From Gnetum montanum (Eukaryota > Streptophyta > Gnetopsida > Gnetales > Gnetaceae), in contig MNCI01007974.1 of assembly GCA_015680685.1 (NCBI GenBank), positions 126,001 through 190,000 on the forward strand: a DNA stretch of 64,000 bases. The letters are read 5' to 3'. The notes under the pieces were generated by a model. It ran no database searches and had not been told where the DNA came from. It saw nothing but the letters and a program-made list of their open reading frames with translations. Below are positions 45,630-56,418 of the stretch, piece after piece; positions within the stretch are counted from its first letter, which is position 1; each line of letters starts with the position of its first letter. Position numbers and translations under genes: made by a program.

Positions 45630-47462
45630 GTAAGGTTGTTCAATTTTTTGCTTTTTAACTTGCTACTTAGTAGTGGTTTATATTTTGATCGCCATCTCTT
45701 TGTAGGCCTCTATTCGATAAAGAAGGAGTGTGCGTAGGCAATGATGGGCTCGCTTTGGCTCGTACCGCTTTGGAGGCCTTCATGGTGGACCCCACTCTCC
45801 GTGATGCTGTGTTGGCCCAGACCAAGGGTGACATTGTTCATTTTCACAAACAGTACTTGAGGGCACTTGCACAATGCGAGGCTAGGGGTGGTTGCATGGG
45901 GATTGGTCTCATAATGGGCCAGTTTTTCCACGTGATTCTGATTTGGCTCCTAGCGATCTGAATCCATCGAGTAACAGTAAGTAATGATATTTTCAATACC
46001 TCAGTTTGCTTATTTTGCCACATCATTGGTTATGTTGACTCCTTGGGGTTATCTTGTGCGTACAATAGGCATCCCATCTGGTGGAGCCACTATCACAACT
46101 GGGTGGACTAAGAGCACTTTGTCTATGAAATTTGGGAAAGTCAATGATGCACAAAAATGGTTACGTAGAAAGGCACCACCATATATCATTGGTCATTTGA
46201 GTGATGCGGGCCTCATGGATTTGTTTACTGCCCTAAGCCCTGATGTTTCTATGACAAAGATGGTTGGAATCATTGATTCTTTCGATGAGTCTATCACCTA
46301 CTATAGCACTCACATCAAGGGTGTCAAAGTGGTTTTCCATCTATCGGAGGAGTTCTTTTCAGAATTCTTTGGTGTACCAGCAGCTGGAACTAAAGTGATT
46401 TTGGATAGGATGCAGAGGGAAATCCATGTGGTTTATGAATTGGAGAACTGATTGGGTGTCCTTAAGGGCTCTAAGGGGTTTCCTATGCAAGGGAAATCAA
46501 AAGTGGTAGAACTTAATGAGTTATATCCCTTGTTCAAGGTGCGGTTGTTTCCCAAGTCTCTATCTCAAGTGAAAACTCTTGGGGTAGAACCTGTGCGTAT
46601 CATGTGCACTATTCTAGAGACTGGGGTACATTATAACTGGGCCTAGTTTTTGCTTTCAGGTTTCCATGGGGAGATAGTGAGGTTACGTTCAAACATTGAG
46701 GCGCAATCCCATTTCAATTTTGCATTCTTTGCTGGTTACTTGCGTCGGCTAGCTGAATTTCTGGTTGTTCATGTGAATAACAAATACATGTTAAGGGATC
46801 ACCACTAACTATCTCACCTGTGGATCTGCCACTTATTGGAGGTGGCTGAATCTCAAGATGCTCCTGAGGGGATTTGTACCGCCTGAAATCATCGGTCCCC
46901 AGCTGGAAGGAAAACAGAGACCGTGGGATCACAGGACAAGAACAGAAGACCCTGCCTTCACCTGAGGGTGAGCTAGAATGCACAAAGGCAGAGTACCTTG
47001 GGTGGTCCGCACGCGGATCAAACAAGGATTTCCCCGCGCGTACGCAATGTGCTATACGCTGGGTTATGAGTAAACGGTGTAAACAGGCGTAGACAGCGTA
47101 AATAGTGTAAAACAGATGCAAACAGAGCATAAATGTAAACAGGCGTAAACAGGATGCGTGGGCAAAATTGACATAAAACTGTAAAAGATCTTATGCAGCA
47201 AATGTAAACAATGGTATCACAGAGTCAAAGTACAGTGCACCGGTCTAACGCAGTTGTGAGGGAACACAAGGTGGACAAAAAGCCCCAGCGTATGCAGGAA
47301 TGACTCGGCTGGTTCGCAAGGTAGGCAGAGTGTAGAGACTATGTGTGCGGCGTACAGGGCTCCCCAGCATAAGAGGGTTTCAACTCTTATGCATAGCGTA
47401 AATGTTCTCTGGTATGCTCTGGGATTTTTGCCAACCGACCTTGTGGAAGTGGGAAATCGGGA

Positions 47463-47470
47463 TTTATATA
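47463..47470 (-). promoter_or_regulatory. TATA box of solo LTR D
   Basis: In minus direction CCTGTATATAAATCCC. The corresponding place in the C LTRs is degraded (GGGATTTTTGTACA on the plus strand). Confidence 0.55.
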
Positions 47471-47559
47471 CAGGTTGTTATGCTAGACTCAGGCTAGGAG
47501 ACATGTGGCACATTGACCGGGTGCACACAGTTTATAAATGTACAAAATATTACATCTAC

Positions 47560-47900
47560 TGGGCGTATACGCCGTGTGAGGCGGGCGTGTGAACTTGGGT
47601 GGAGATGCTGTGCTGGGCGTATACGCTGGCGGATGTAGGGCGTATACGCTGCGGATGCAGGGCGTATACGCTGCGGATGCAGGGCGTATACGCTGGAGGA
47701 TGTCCACTTGCTTCAATCCTTGCTCTTTGGCATTATCCACATTCTATCATTGAGACTTCATTTTGGGGCGTGTGCATCGGTGGTGCCGAGCATACACGCT
47801 GGAGTGCCGGGGGTATACGCTGGGTGTATAAGTAGTTGAGTGCTAGGCGTATACGCTGGGCGTATACGCTGGGCGTATACGCTGTAGATGTGAACTTGGG
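47560..47900. repeat. array of GCGTATACGC palindromes in solo LTR D
   Basis: About ten copies of GGGCGTATACGCTG or close variants, some spaced by GCGGATGCA, some head to tail (47850-47882). Confidence 0.92.
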
Positions 47901-50045
47901 TGTATACACTGGCACAATGTACTTAGTAAAAATCAAGCATTTCAAGCCCCAAGATTGCCATGTACGACTTCTCATGTAGCCGAGGTCGTCCGTGGGTCTC
48001 AAGATCCCTCTTGGTGTCGGACAAGTACTAAGCTCCGAATTTTGTGGTGTTTTAGGATTGACAAATCGGTTTCTGTCACGATGGAGGGGTCATCTGGTCA
48101 GTCAATTCACACACATGATAGCATAGGGTTGGAACCAGATAATGTGCCCTACACTGCTAGGAGAGCTGATCGGGTTATCTAGGAAATAATCAGGAAAGAA
48201 AAATCGAAAGTTTAGAAGTGTGAACGTCTTAAAGAGGTTGCTCTAACTGCAGATGAATCAAGGGTGAAATGTATATGGTTTAAGATGCCTGTACGGGGTA
48301 AGCTTGGTTCACTGATTTGCTTTTGTTTTGTTATCATCATCATTATTTTTACTTTATCTTCTTGTGGCTTATACAACGCCTGATGTTGAACCTATGAATG
48401 CCATTAGTTGACTTCTAGAGTAAGAAAAGAGAGATTAGCATCAATCATTGAGGAGGAAGAGGTCTCAACGAACTTAAATGAGGGGGATGAGGTGAGCAGG
48501 GATGAGATGGGAGGAATGGAAGATCGGGAGAGAGATACAACAGAAAATGGTAACATCAATGATCAGGATGGAGTTGATGAGATGTTCGATGGTTTCTTTG
48601 GAGGGAGACTAGACCTTGGAGATCCTCTGAATCTGGAAGAGGATAGAGATTCTAGTATGTTCTCCTTATTATGTTATTTTCCTTTTGGATTGTTCTTTCC
48701 CTTATTCTAAATTTTGATTTCATGCTTTTACTGCTACCAAGTGGAAATGTTAAGACCAGGACGCTTCCTAACATCCGTTTAGAAGTCCCTATGATGAAGG
48801 CTTCCACAAAAACAACCACCGAAGTTAAACCGTCTCCTATACATGAACCATTTACTTGGATCAAAATGCCAAGTAAAATGGACTTTATAACTGGTGTCAT
48901 TGATGAGGTCGTTGATTGCATCGAGTAAGCTCACCCTGGAATAGGTACATATATCTTAATTGTTTTGTATCCTTCGATTTTTTTTTCATCTGTTGTTATT
49001 GTCCAATGTCTAATGAATGTTCTCCTCATATGAGTAGGGGCTAAACTGAAATGGGATTCATCTAAAGCCACTAGTATTGATAGTTTACCTACGCTCCTCC
49101 CAGAGATTGAGCAAGTGCCCCGACAAATTTATGATGAAGTGGCAGAGTGTGTTGTGCAGAACGCAAAGTCTCTTTGGATGTGTAGGTGTTCCATCAAGAG
49201 GCTATGGTTGCAAATTCAGGTGGGAGAAAAAGAAATTTCCAAGCTGTCAGTAGAGTAGGACGATCTCAAATCATGCTATGAGTTTGCCTCAGCAAGGTTA
49301 ACAGGTGATCGCTCTTGGCGAACTTTCGAAATTACTTATGATAGATATTGGAATTTATTGAATCGCCAAGTATCGTTGACTAGGGAGCTAGCAGAACGTA
49401 AAGCACAAATAGATTTACTAAACCTCAAATGTCAGGATTGGAAGGCTTTCACTTCTAAGGTACGGAAATGGGGTCAAGATGAGAAGACCCATAAGTATCA
49501 TTATAAGAAGTCGTTAAAGGAGGTATCTATAGAGAAGTGTCAGCTTGAGATGTTTGTTGAGGGTTTAGGCCTGCACTCTTCATTTGATGCATTTGCTAAG
49601 CATACTATGGCAGAGATGGAATCGCCCAAGAGGGTAATCACCACGGCTTCTGGGGAGGTTTCTGTGGGGGAGTTTCCTCTGAAATGTCCCACTTGGTTGG
49701 CGGTGGACAAAGGGAAGGCTTTGGCCAACATTGATCTAGGCCTTGATGGGACTGACTAGGCAAGTGTCTCTGAAGAAGAAATCCTACGTCGGTTGGAATT
49801 TGATCTAGGAGGATCTTCTTCAGTAAGTCATTTAAAGTTATGAATTTTTTTTATTCAATAACTTTTGGAATTCTTCTCTTTTCTTTTTATGTTAATTATT
49901 TTCTTTTACCTTGTGTTAATTGTTTTCTTTTAACTTTTTATAGGGTCAGGGTGATGGCAATGATCAAGAGGGTGGCCCCAGTGGAGCAGGGACCCATGGT
50001 GTAGAGGAGTCTAAGGGGGATACCCCTCCCGACCCTGATGCTTAA

Positions 50046-50565
50046 CTTTAAGTTTGGTCTTATGATCGCTCATGTTTTTATGCGAGTTGTAAGCAGAATG
50101 TTTTGGTTGGATTGTATATGAACTGATGGATGGGATCGGTTAACCGCTGTAATTATCTATTTGTACATGAATATATTTTTTGTTTTTTATTAAAATGATT
50201 ATGTATGTGATCTATGTATCGTGTGAGGAAATTGCACTAAGTTGTAATTTGATGTTGATACATTTATACCATTTTCTATTTTTTAATTGATTTTTCTATT
50301 TATTCATTTTTTTTGAATTTTAAGTTTATTTGAATACTGGTAAGTGCAAGTTTAAAATGAAAATATTTTGGGCTTGAATGTAAACACGATGCAGGAATGT
50401 AAAAATGTTTTTTTTCATTTTGTTGCTTAAGTGTAATGCACGAAATAAGAATAGAAGTATGGGAATATAAAGAAAAACTACGGCTGATAATGTAACAACG
50501 CAACAGGGTAAGCATAAATTCGAACTGTAAACTTGAATTGAGAGAAAATAAATATAAGAAAGATG
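50046..50565. other. sequence after the C antisense gene end
   Basis: AT-rich, with TTTTTTATTAAAATG-like stretches that could hold poly(A) signals of the antisense transcript. No gene seen. Confidence 0.4.
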
Positions 50566-50828
50566 CTCTAGTTTAAGGCCATTTCGGGCCATGGGGGCAT
50601 GTGTTTTAGTTTAAATTCATGACGGACTGTAGCTTTGATGTTCTAGTTTAAAGCCATTCCAGGCCCCATGTACTAGTTTAAGGCCATTTCGGGCCCCATG
50701 TAAACAAGAGAAGTTTCAAGTGATATTGGTGAGTTCCTTGGTAAACCACCCATTTTTGACCATGGCTAGTTTTATGTCATTGTAGACATGTGGTAGTTTA
50801 ATGTCATTTTGGATGAAGGGTGTAGTTT
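50566..50828 (+). repeat. C block 1: GGCC-type palindromic units beside protease
   Basis: Units: CTAGTTTAAGGCCATTTCGG then GCCAT, TAGTTTAAAGCCATTCCAGG, ATGTCATTGTAGACAT. Arms GGCC/GGCC, GCC/GGC and GTC/GAC. Confidence 0.85.
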
Positions 50829-52140
50829 AGTGGTTCAGCAATTTTTTGATTTTTCTTAATTTAACGTTAGGAGTGATGCCGATAGGTGTGATTCTATACT
50901 CAGCATTCCATTCGCTGATCACATTGAATGGTAATTCTACCCAAGGGACGTCTGATGGGATGGGCTCTATGTTGGCGTCTTCTAGTGTTTCTGTGTGTCT
51001 AGAGGTTTCGATGTTTGTTGTAGTTTCTAGGTTAGGCGATGCATGTACAGTTTCAAGTCCAGGTGTTTCTATGTTGAGTAGAGTTTTATTTACATCCAAT
51101 GGATCATTGTTTACTAGTTGCATGCAACTTTTTTTTTTCGTTTGTGTCATCCTATTTAGGCTCTTCAAACTTAACCACCGAACCTTGGTCTGCACCTATA
51201 TGTGACGAGATGGTAGACGTAGTAGGATCTCCGTGTATAATGATTTCACCACCTTCATAAAGTAGGTGAATCTCTTGGTGTATGGGGGAAGAGACTACTT
51301 TGAGTTGGACCAGCTAGGGTCTTCCCAATATTAAATTGAACCCTAGCATTTCATTAATGACAACAAAGTTAGCAGATGTGGGGAATTGATCCCCTGTTAT
51401 AAAGTCTAAGGCTATGGTGCCTTTTACTACAACGCGTGATCCACTAAACAATTTTAAACAAGTGGTGGAGGTTGGTTTAATTGAATGTGTGAGCCCTAAT
51501 TATTCGACGATGAGGTAGGGTATTACATTTGTGGCAGCTCCGTCATCTACATGCACCCAATGTATTCTGAATTGGTTTACTTGTATTGTTATGAACATAG
51601 GTGCATGGGTGACGTCTCCAGTTTGATCATCGATCTTAATGTTTTCGAGGTGAATTCTTAATGACTTGGGTTTGAATCCTTGTCATTTAGACATTATCAC
51701 ATGTATGGAAGGCTCATCTGCGGGTAGATTTTCGCTTACTGGGATTGATGTTAACATGTGTACTAGGGCTTCGCGATGAGTTTGAGAAGTTAACATCAGG
51801 TCATATAGGCTTAGTGAAGTATTTTTCTGTTGAAGTGCCTACGTGACCTATGTTAAGGTTGTTGCTAAATCTTTACTATTAGGTGTATGTTTATTAATGG
51901 TTACTTGGTCCATCGGGCCCAGTAATTTTATCTCATGTGTAGCTGGTTTGACACTTTCTTCTGTGACTGTTGATTTAGATGCATCATGTATTCCCGATGA
52001 TCCTCCTCTATAGCTCGTATTCGGTTCATTAGTAGGCAATGCCATGGGTACTGTACTTAATGGAGTAGGCTTGGGGGATCCTAAGGCCAGCTGTTGACGT
52101 TCTTTCTCCAATCGTTCCCGTGTGAGCCTATTTGCCAAGA
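50829..52140 (-). pseudogene. Element C protease
   Basis: In minus direction: HVDDGAATNVIPYLIVE (active loop at about 51534-51560), VVVKGTIALDFITGDQFPTS, MLGFNLILGRP, LVQLKVVSSPIHQEIHLLYE and GGEIIIHGDPTTSTIS. The tail (WVELPFNVISEWNAEYRITP) matches A. Several in-frame stops are present. Upstream (52138-51848) is a charged linker joining it to gag. Confidence 0.87.
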
Positions 52141-54907
52141 GTTCCCGCGTGTGGCATGGGGGAACATTTGGTTTCTAAATATCTGGTTGCTTTGGAACCC
52201 ATATGACGTATGGAGTAGGCGTTGCAACCGCAGGTGGGATTCAGACCACATAGGGAATGGACCGGGTAGGAGGTTGCATGCTTGTGGTAGTAGCAGCGGG
52301 AGGTACATGCGCCACGTATGGTTTTGGTGGTATGGTAGAGGCTGCCACCGCGGGGGGTATCTGAATGACATAGGGTCTTTGTGGGGTGGGCGGGTTACAT
52401 GGAGAGTATGATGATTGCGGTGCAGGCATTTGTGTTGTAGGACGAATACAAACTACAAAGGGTCTCGTAGGTATTTGTTGTTCATTATCTGAGTAAATGG
52501 TGTTAATTCTAGGTTCTTCTTGTTCATTGTCTAAGTAGATGGTGTTAATTACATATGGAACCTCCTTAGTATTTAGAGGGTCCTTATATATGCCCATGGC
52601 CTGGTTTTGTGGTTTGACCGGGTTGGCCTCATCAAAGGTGATCTCGCCTCCATCAATCATCCGTTGAATATCTTGTTTCAGGGTGAAACAATAATTAGTG
52701 TCATGCCCATTTCATTGATGATAATCACAAAAGCAGTCTATTCTAAAGCCTCTTGGAACTAGAGGCTCATCTGGCGTTGCCAAGCTTGGGTTCTCGACCA
52801 ACTGACAGAATCGATCATGTCTTTGGATTGCTACCGGGAACAATTGTTTAAGTTTCATTAGCCCGACCTTCAAGAGTTGGTCAAATAATTGTGAGGGTTT
52901 CATGGGCAATGGTGTGTATTGAGAGGGGTCTCTCCTCTCAAAGTTTCTCACACGACTTGGTGTAGGATTTTGTGATGTGGACGGTTCAGCGGGAGGAGGT
53001 CTAGCATAGTTAGTAGGGGCAGTAGGTGGTTTACCTTGTTGTCCCGTACTCGTTTGTCATGTTTCCGCTACTGCTGCTATTGTTGCCTTAGCCTTATCTT
53101 TGTCTTTCTTATTATGTTGGTTTTTAAAGGCAAAATAGGTGGGGTCATGGCTGTTTTTGGCTGCCTCTTCTATGTTCTTTATTTGTACAAATGCTTGACT
53201 AAGTGTGCATGTGTTAAGATAGTATAGCTTGGACTTCACAAAATCATTCACAACCCCCTTTAAAATAGTAAGGAGATAAGTCTCCAGGATGGGTTCATGT
53301 AGCTCATTGAGGGCAGCACTCCACCATTGAATGAATTTTTGAACAGGTTCAAGCGATGCTTGCTTGACCTGTATTAGGCTGTCTAGTGTTGATTTGGGCT
53401 TCAAGTTGTACTTGAACCTGGTGACAAACTAGTGTAGTAGATCTTCCAAAGAAGATATGGAGTTTTCGGGCAAAGCCTGATACCAGTCAAGTGCTCTCCC
53501 TGTGAGGGACATGGGGAACACCTGCAAAATAGCATGTGCCCATGCCTAAAGTAACATGCATTCTAATCTAAACATTATAAGATGGGCATTGGGATCTATC
53601 TCCCCATTTTATTTAGTCAACGTAGGTAAGGAAACACCCTTAGGTAATGTTAGAGGTGGAACTGAAGAGCTGATAGGATCATCTTGATAGAAATCCACTA
53701 TCTTAAGCTCTTCGTCGATGGCTGTTTTGAGGTGTTTGACCTGGTCAATTAACTCTTGCATCAGTTTCTTGGCCTCAACCCAGTCTCAGGCACTAGGTGA
53801 GATGGCAGATTGATTATGTTGTGTAGTATACAAGTTAGACTATTGTATGGTGGGCAGGAAATAGGAAAGTTCAGTGGTTGGAGGTTGCGCTTGTGGAATA
53901 TTCATGGTAGGTGCTGCTAAGGGTGGCATATTGTAAGGAAATGGTTGTTTTTGTTGTTGTTGCTGTACTTGAGGGATGTTCATGGGTGGAATTGTAGGAG
54001 GTGGTATGTTGTAGTTAGGGGGTTGATGTGCTTGTGTCCCAGTCCCAGCCCACTGTCCAGTCATGATTTGTGAGGGAACACCCTGGACTTGTTGAGTGGA
54101 AGTGATGAAGGGTGTTCTTTGGGTTTGGATCTATGGTATATAGTGGGTGGATGTAGAAGTAGGTATCACATATGGCATCCCGATCACTCAGGGTGGGAAG
54201 GTTGCTCCTACATTAGTTTGCAGGGGTTGTTGTTGGGGTTGTATTTGCAAGAGGTGGGATAGTGTAGCAATAGGAGGAATAGTGGCGAGGGGTATATTGA
54301 GTTGGGTTTCAGTCACTAGGGGAGTGGGCATAAGTGTGGATGCCTCTTGTTGAGGGACATGTGCTTGGGCAATTTTAAATGACTAGAGGGATGAAGTTTC
54401 CCTCGTGAATGGGTGAAAAAATGGGTTCACGTAAGTTTGTGGGCTGAGAGTATGGTATGAATCTTCATGTTCAGACTGTGCTGCAAAGTCATCCTCCTCT
54501 TCTAATTGAGGATTTGCCATAGACTAGTCTAAAGATTGATTCCTGGCTAGGAGGAGCTATGAGATAAGTTCAGAGTAGTGCTCTGGAAGAGGGATGATGT
54601 CATATGGGGAAGGGATGAATTCATGTCCTCCCCTATGAAAAAGTTCATATTGTCTCTTGGCCTCCATTTCAGTTTGATCCACTGCTAGGCCAACTTGGAT
54701 TTTTATGCATATAAAATTATATTGTTCCTATGTGATAACGTTAAATGATGGATTTTTCCCTTGTAGCCTGAGAGATTGATGAGGTTCCCCCAGGGGATTA
54801 ACCTCATCATGGGCTCCGATGGGTTGCATAATGGGCATCGACATCATCGTGGGCCCCATGGTATCCGAGATGGGCTTGGTTGAAACGTTGGTATTGGCAG
54901 TATTCAT
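52141..54907 (-). pseudogene. Element C gag
   Basis: ATG at 54907 (MNTANTNVSTKPISDTMGPT) is chosen because GGHEFIPSPYDIIPLPEHYS, conserved in B, follows in the same direction after one stop. A Pro/Gln-rich stretch is at 54064-53840. The capsid-like core (IVDFYQDDPISSSVPPLTLP, RALDWYQALPENSISSLEDL, WSAALNELHEPILETYLLTI, YYLNTCTLSQAFVQIKNIEE) runs 53740-53057. A C-x-YH...GH....C finger lies at 52750-52690 (CDYHQ, NGHDTNYC). A Pro-rich linker ends near 52240. Stops and frameshifts are scattered. Confidence 0.9.
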
Positions 54908-55204
54908 GGTAAAAGGTTCTAAATGTAAGAAGTGTATGCAGACAAATTTAATTAAGTATGAAAGTATGGATAGAGTGCTCAGCATACGGCGTACAGGCAC
55001 TATTGTGAGTGTGAAGGGGTTGACTACAATGTGCAGGAACAGTCAGTGTGTAGACACTAAGGTTGCCATAGAATAGGACATAGATTCAAAGAGTTTGTAA
55101 AATCAGATTTAACGTTGATGCAACGCAGATCTAAGAAAATGAGGTGATAAATCAGAAGCACAAGGGGCGTGTGTATGAGGTCAGAGTAGTTTTAAACAGT
55201 TTCA

Positions 55205-55223
55205 GGTCCTCCGTCTAGCGCCA
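55205..55223 (-). other. Element C primer-binding site
   Basis: In minus direction TGGCGCTAGACGGAGGACC, five bases after the LTR. The 300 bases between it and the gag ATG hold no gene. Confidence 0.82.
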
Positions 55224-55228
55224 TTTTC

Positions 55229-56413
55229 TGTGCTGTCCGAAATCGTCAATGGCTAGAATGAAATGTACACCGAGAGATTTACAGACAGACGTAGAAGACC
55301 CTACCTTTGCTTGAGGGTGAACTGGAACTAATGAAGGTAGAGTACCTTGGGTGGTCCACACGTGGATCAGACAAGGATTTCCACGAACATATGCCAATGC
55401 GGGATATGCCGGGTTATACGTAAACGGTATGAAAATGTAAATCGACGTGCACGAATGTAAACAAGAGATAAAAAAAATGTGAACGAAAGCTGTAACAAAT
55501 CTTGGTGAAAAATGGAACAATATTATTGCATAATAAAAATTGCAATGCACTGGTCTAGACGCAGTTGTGAATTTGACACAAGGCAGACAAAGAGCCCCGA
55601 TGAATACAAGGGTGTGATCGCATGCTGGTTCAGACTGCAGGCACAGCGTGGAGGCCGTATGCTCAGTGTGCAGGGTTCAAGTCCAGTGTATAGGATGGGT
55701 GTCGTGAATGTTCTCAGTGTTGATTGCCATGATTTTTGTCAAGATTCTCTCTCTAATTTTCCTTACCCTCATCTAGTCAAAAATCGGGATTTTTGTACAA
55801 GTTTGGGCACTAAACTCAGATCTGAGATGGGGTGATTGGCTGTGGGATGCTGGAATTTCAGATTGGATGACATGTGGAGCATCGACCAGGTGTAATCGAA
55901 TGAAATTTTACAAGTGTGCAGTGTGCTGCATGCCAACATGTGCTGGTGCACGCTGGTGTGTACACGCTAGCGTGTGAACTCAGTGTACAAACTTGACTAA
56001 AACAAAAGAATTCATTTTTCTGAACTACTATTACAACAGGGAGCATCCAATTCAACCCTCGGATTTGGGTTCGAATTTCACAAGAGTGATGCTTGCAGAT
56101 ATTCTTGGACTTGCTCTGATATGGTTCTACTGATGTCTTCTATTGATGTATGCTGGGCATGCACGCTGGGCATGCACGCTAGGCGTACATGTTGTGTAGC
56201 ATAAACCAAGTATTTTGAGCACAAAATTTGGCAAGGTTCAACGCTAGATGTCACTGTAGTCTTCTATGGGTCCCATGGAACCATTTCTTGCTTAGTTTGA
56301 CTCTATTTGAAGCTATCTGTGAGGTCCTCAAGCTCCAGTTATACTAGGGAGCATCATGACTTAGCTCGATTCTTGTTGGAGAAGTGCTAAGCGCAAAATT
56401 TTGTGGTGTTTCA
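55229..56413 (-). repeat. Element C 5' LTR (1185 bp)
   Basis: Matches 37462-38658. Palindromic words (ACGCTAGCGTGTGAAC, GGGCATGCACGCTGGGCATG) lie at 55915-55985 and 56145-56200. Target duplication ATACA follows at 56414-56418. Confidence 0.95.
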
Positions 56414-56418
56414 ATACA

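Larger units (their letters stand above)
46870..48059 (-). mobile_element. Solo LTR D (46875-48054) with GGATT duplications
   Basis: 1180 bp starting TGTACCGCCTGAAATC and ending GTGGTGTTTTA (CA decayed to TA), flanked by perfect GGATT (46870-46874, 48055-48059). It is related to the C LTR (shared AGAGTACCTTGGGTGGTC) but diverged. No interior remains, so it arose by LTR-LTR recombination or by loss of one full end. Confidence 0.93.
46069..48297 (+). pseudogene. C antisense gene exons 3-4: transposon-protein-like domain, split by solo LTR D
   Basis: Exon 4 reads RKAPPYIIGHLSDAGLMDLF, SFDESITYYSTHIKGVKVVF, HLSEEFFSEFFGVPAAGTKV, then after one stop VVELNELYPLFKVRLFPKSL and HFNFAFFAGYLRRLAEFLVV. 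IKGVKVVFHLSEEFFSEFFG has the shape of the plant transposon-associated domain. The A copy aligns over the same stretch. Solo LTR D cuts the exon at 46875, and the frame resumes at 48060. Exon 3 (45706-45976) is the small LALARTALEAF exon. Confidence 0.65.
44681..50045 (+). pseudogene. Element C antisense gene (8 exons; NIF-like and plant-transposon-protein-like domains)
   Basis: Best copy of the extra gene, running opposite to gag-pol. Proposed exons: 44681-44811, 45182-45629, 45706-45976, 46069-48297 (solo LTR D inside), about 48419-48654, 48742-48944, 49038-49822, 49944-50045. Supporting donors: AAG|GTAAGG (45630), ACA|GTAAGT (45977), GGG|GTAAGC (48298), TCA|GTAAGT (49823). Supporting acceptors: TTTGTAG (45705), CAATAG (46068), TTTATAG (49943). 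Exon 1 opens MGKGKEVEG. Exon order matches A. A handful of stops, mostly TAG, and one frameshift in exon 2 break it. The product may have acted with DNA, RNA or the host transcription machinery; this is unknown. Confidence 0.8.
37462..56413 (-). mobile_element. Element C: Tat/Ogre-like LTR retrotransposon with antisense gene
   Basis: LTRs 37462-38658 and 55229-56413, ATACA duplications, primer-binding site on the right and purine tract on the left, so it reads in minus direction. It is 18.95 kb with solo LTR D inside and about 17.8 kb without. Order: gag, protease, antisense gene, RT, RNase H, second RNase H, integrase. It inserted into the protease region of A in the same direction. Confidence 0.95.

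Noticed and set aside
46452-46646. separate small gene after the stop at 46451
   Set aside because: Continuation of exon 4 of the antisense gene after one stop.
52094-52411. 105-codon plus-strand frame over the C gag linker
   Set aside because: Shadow of the Pro-rich gag linker on the minus strand.
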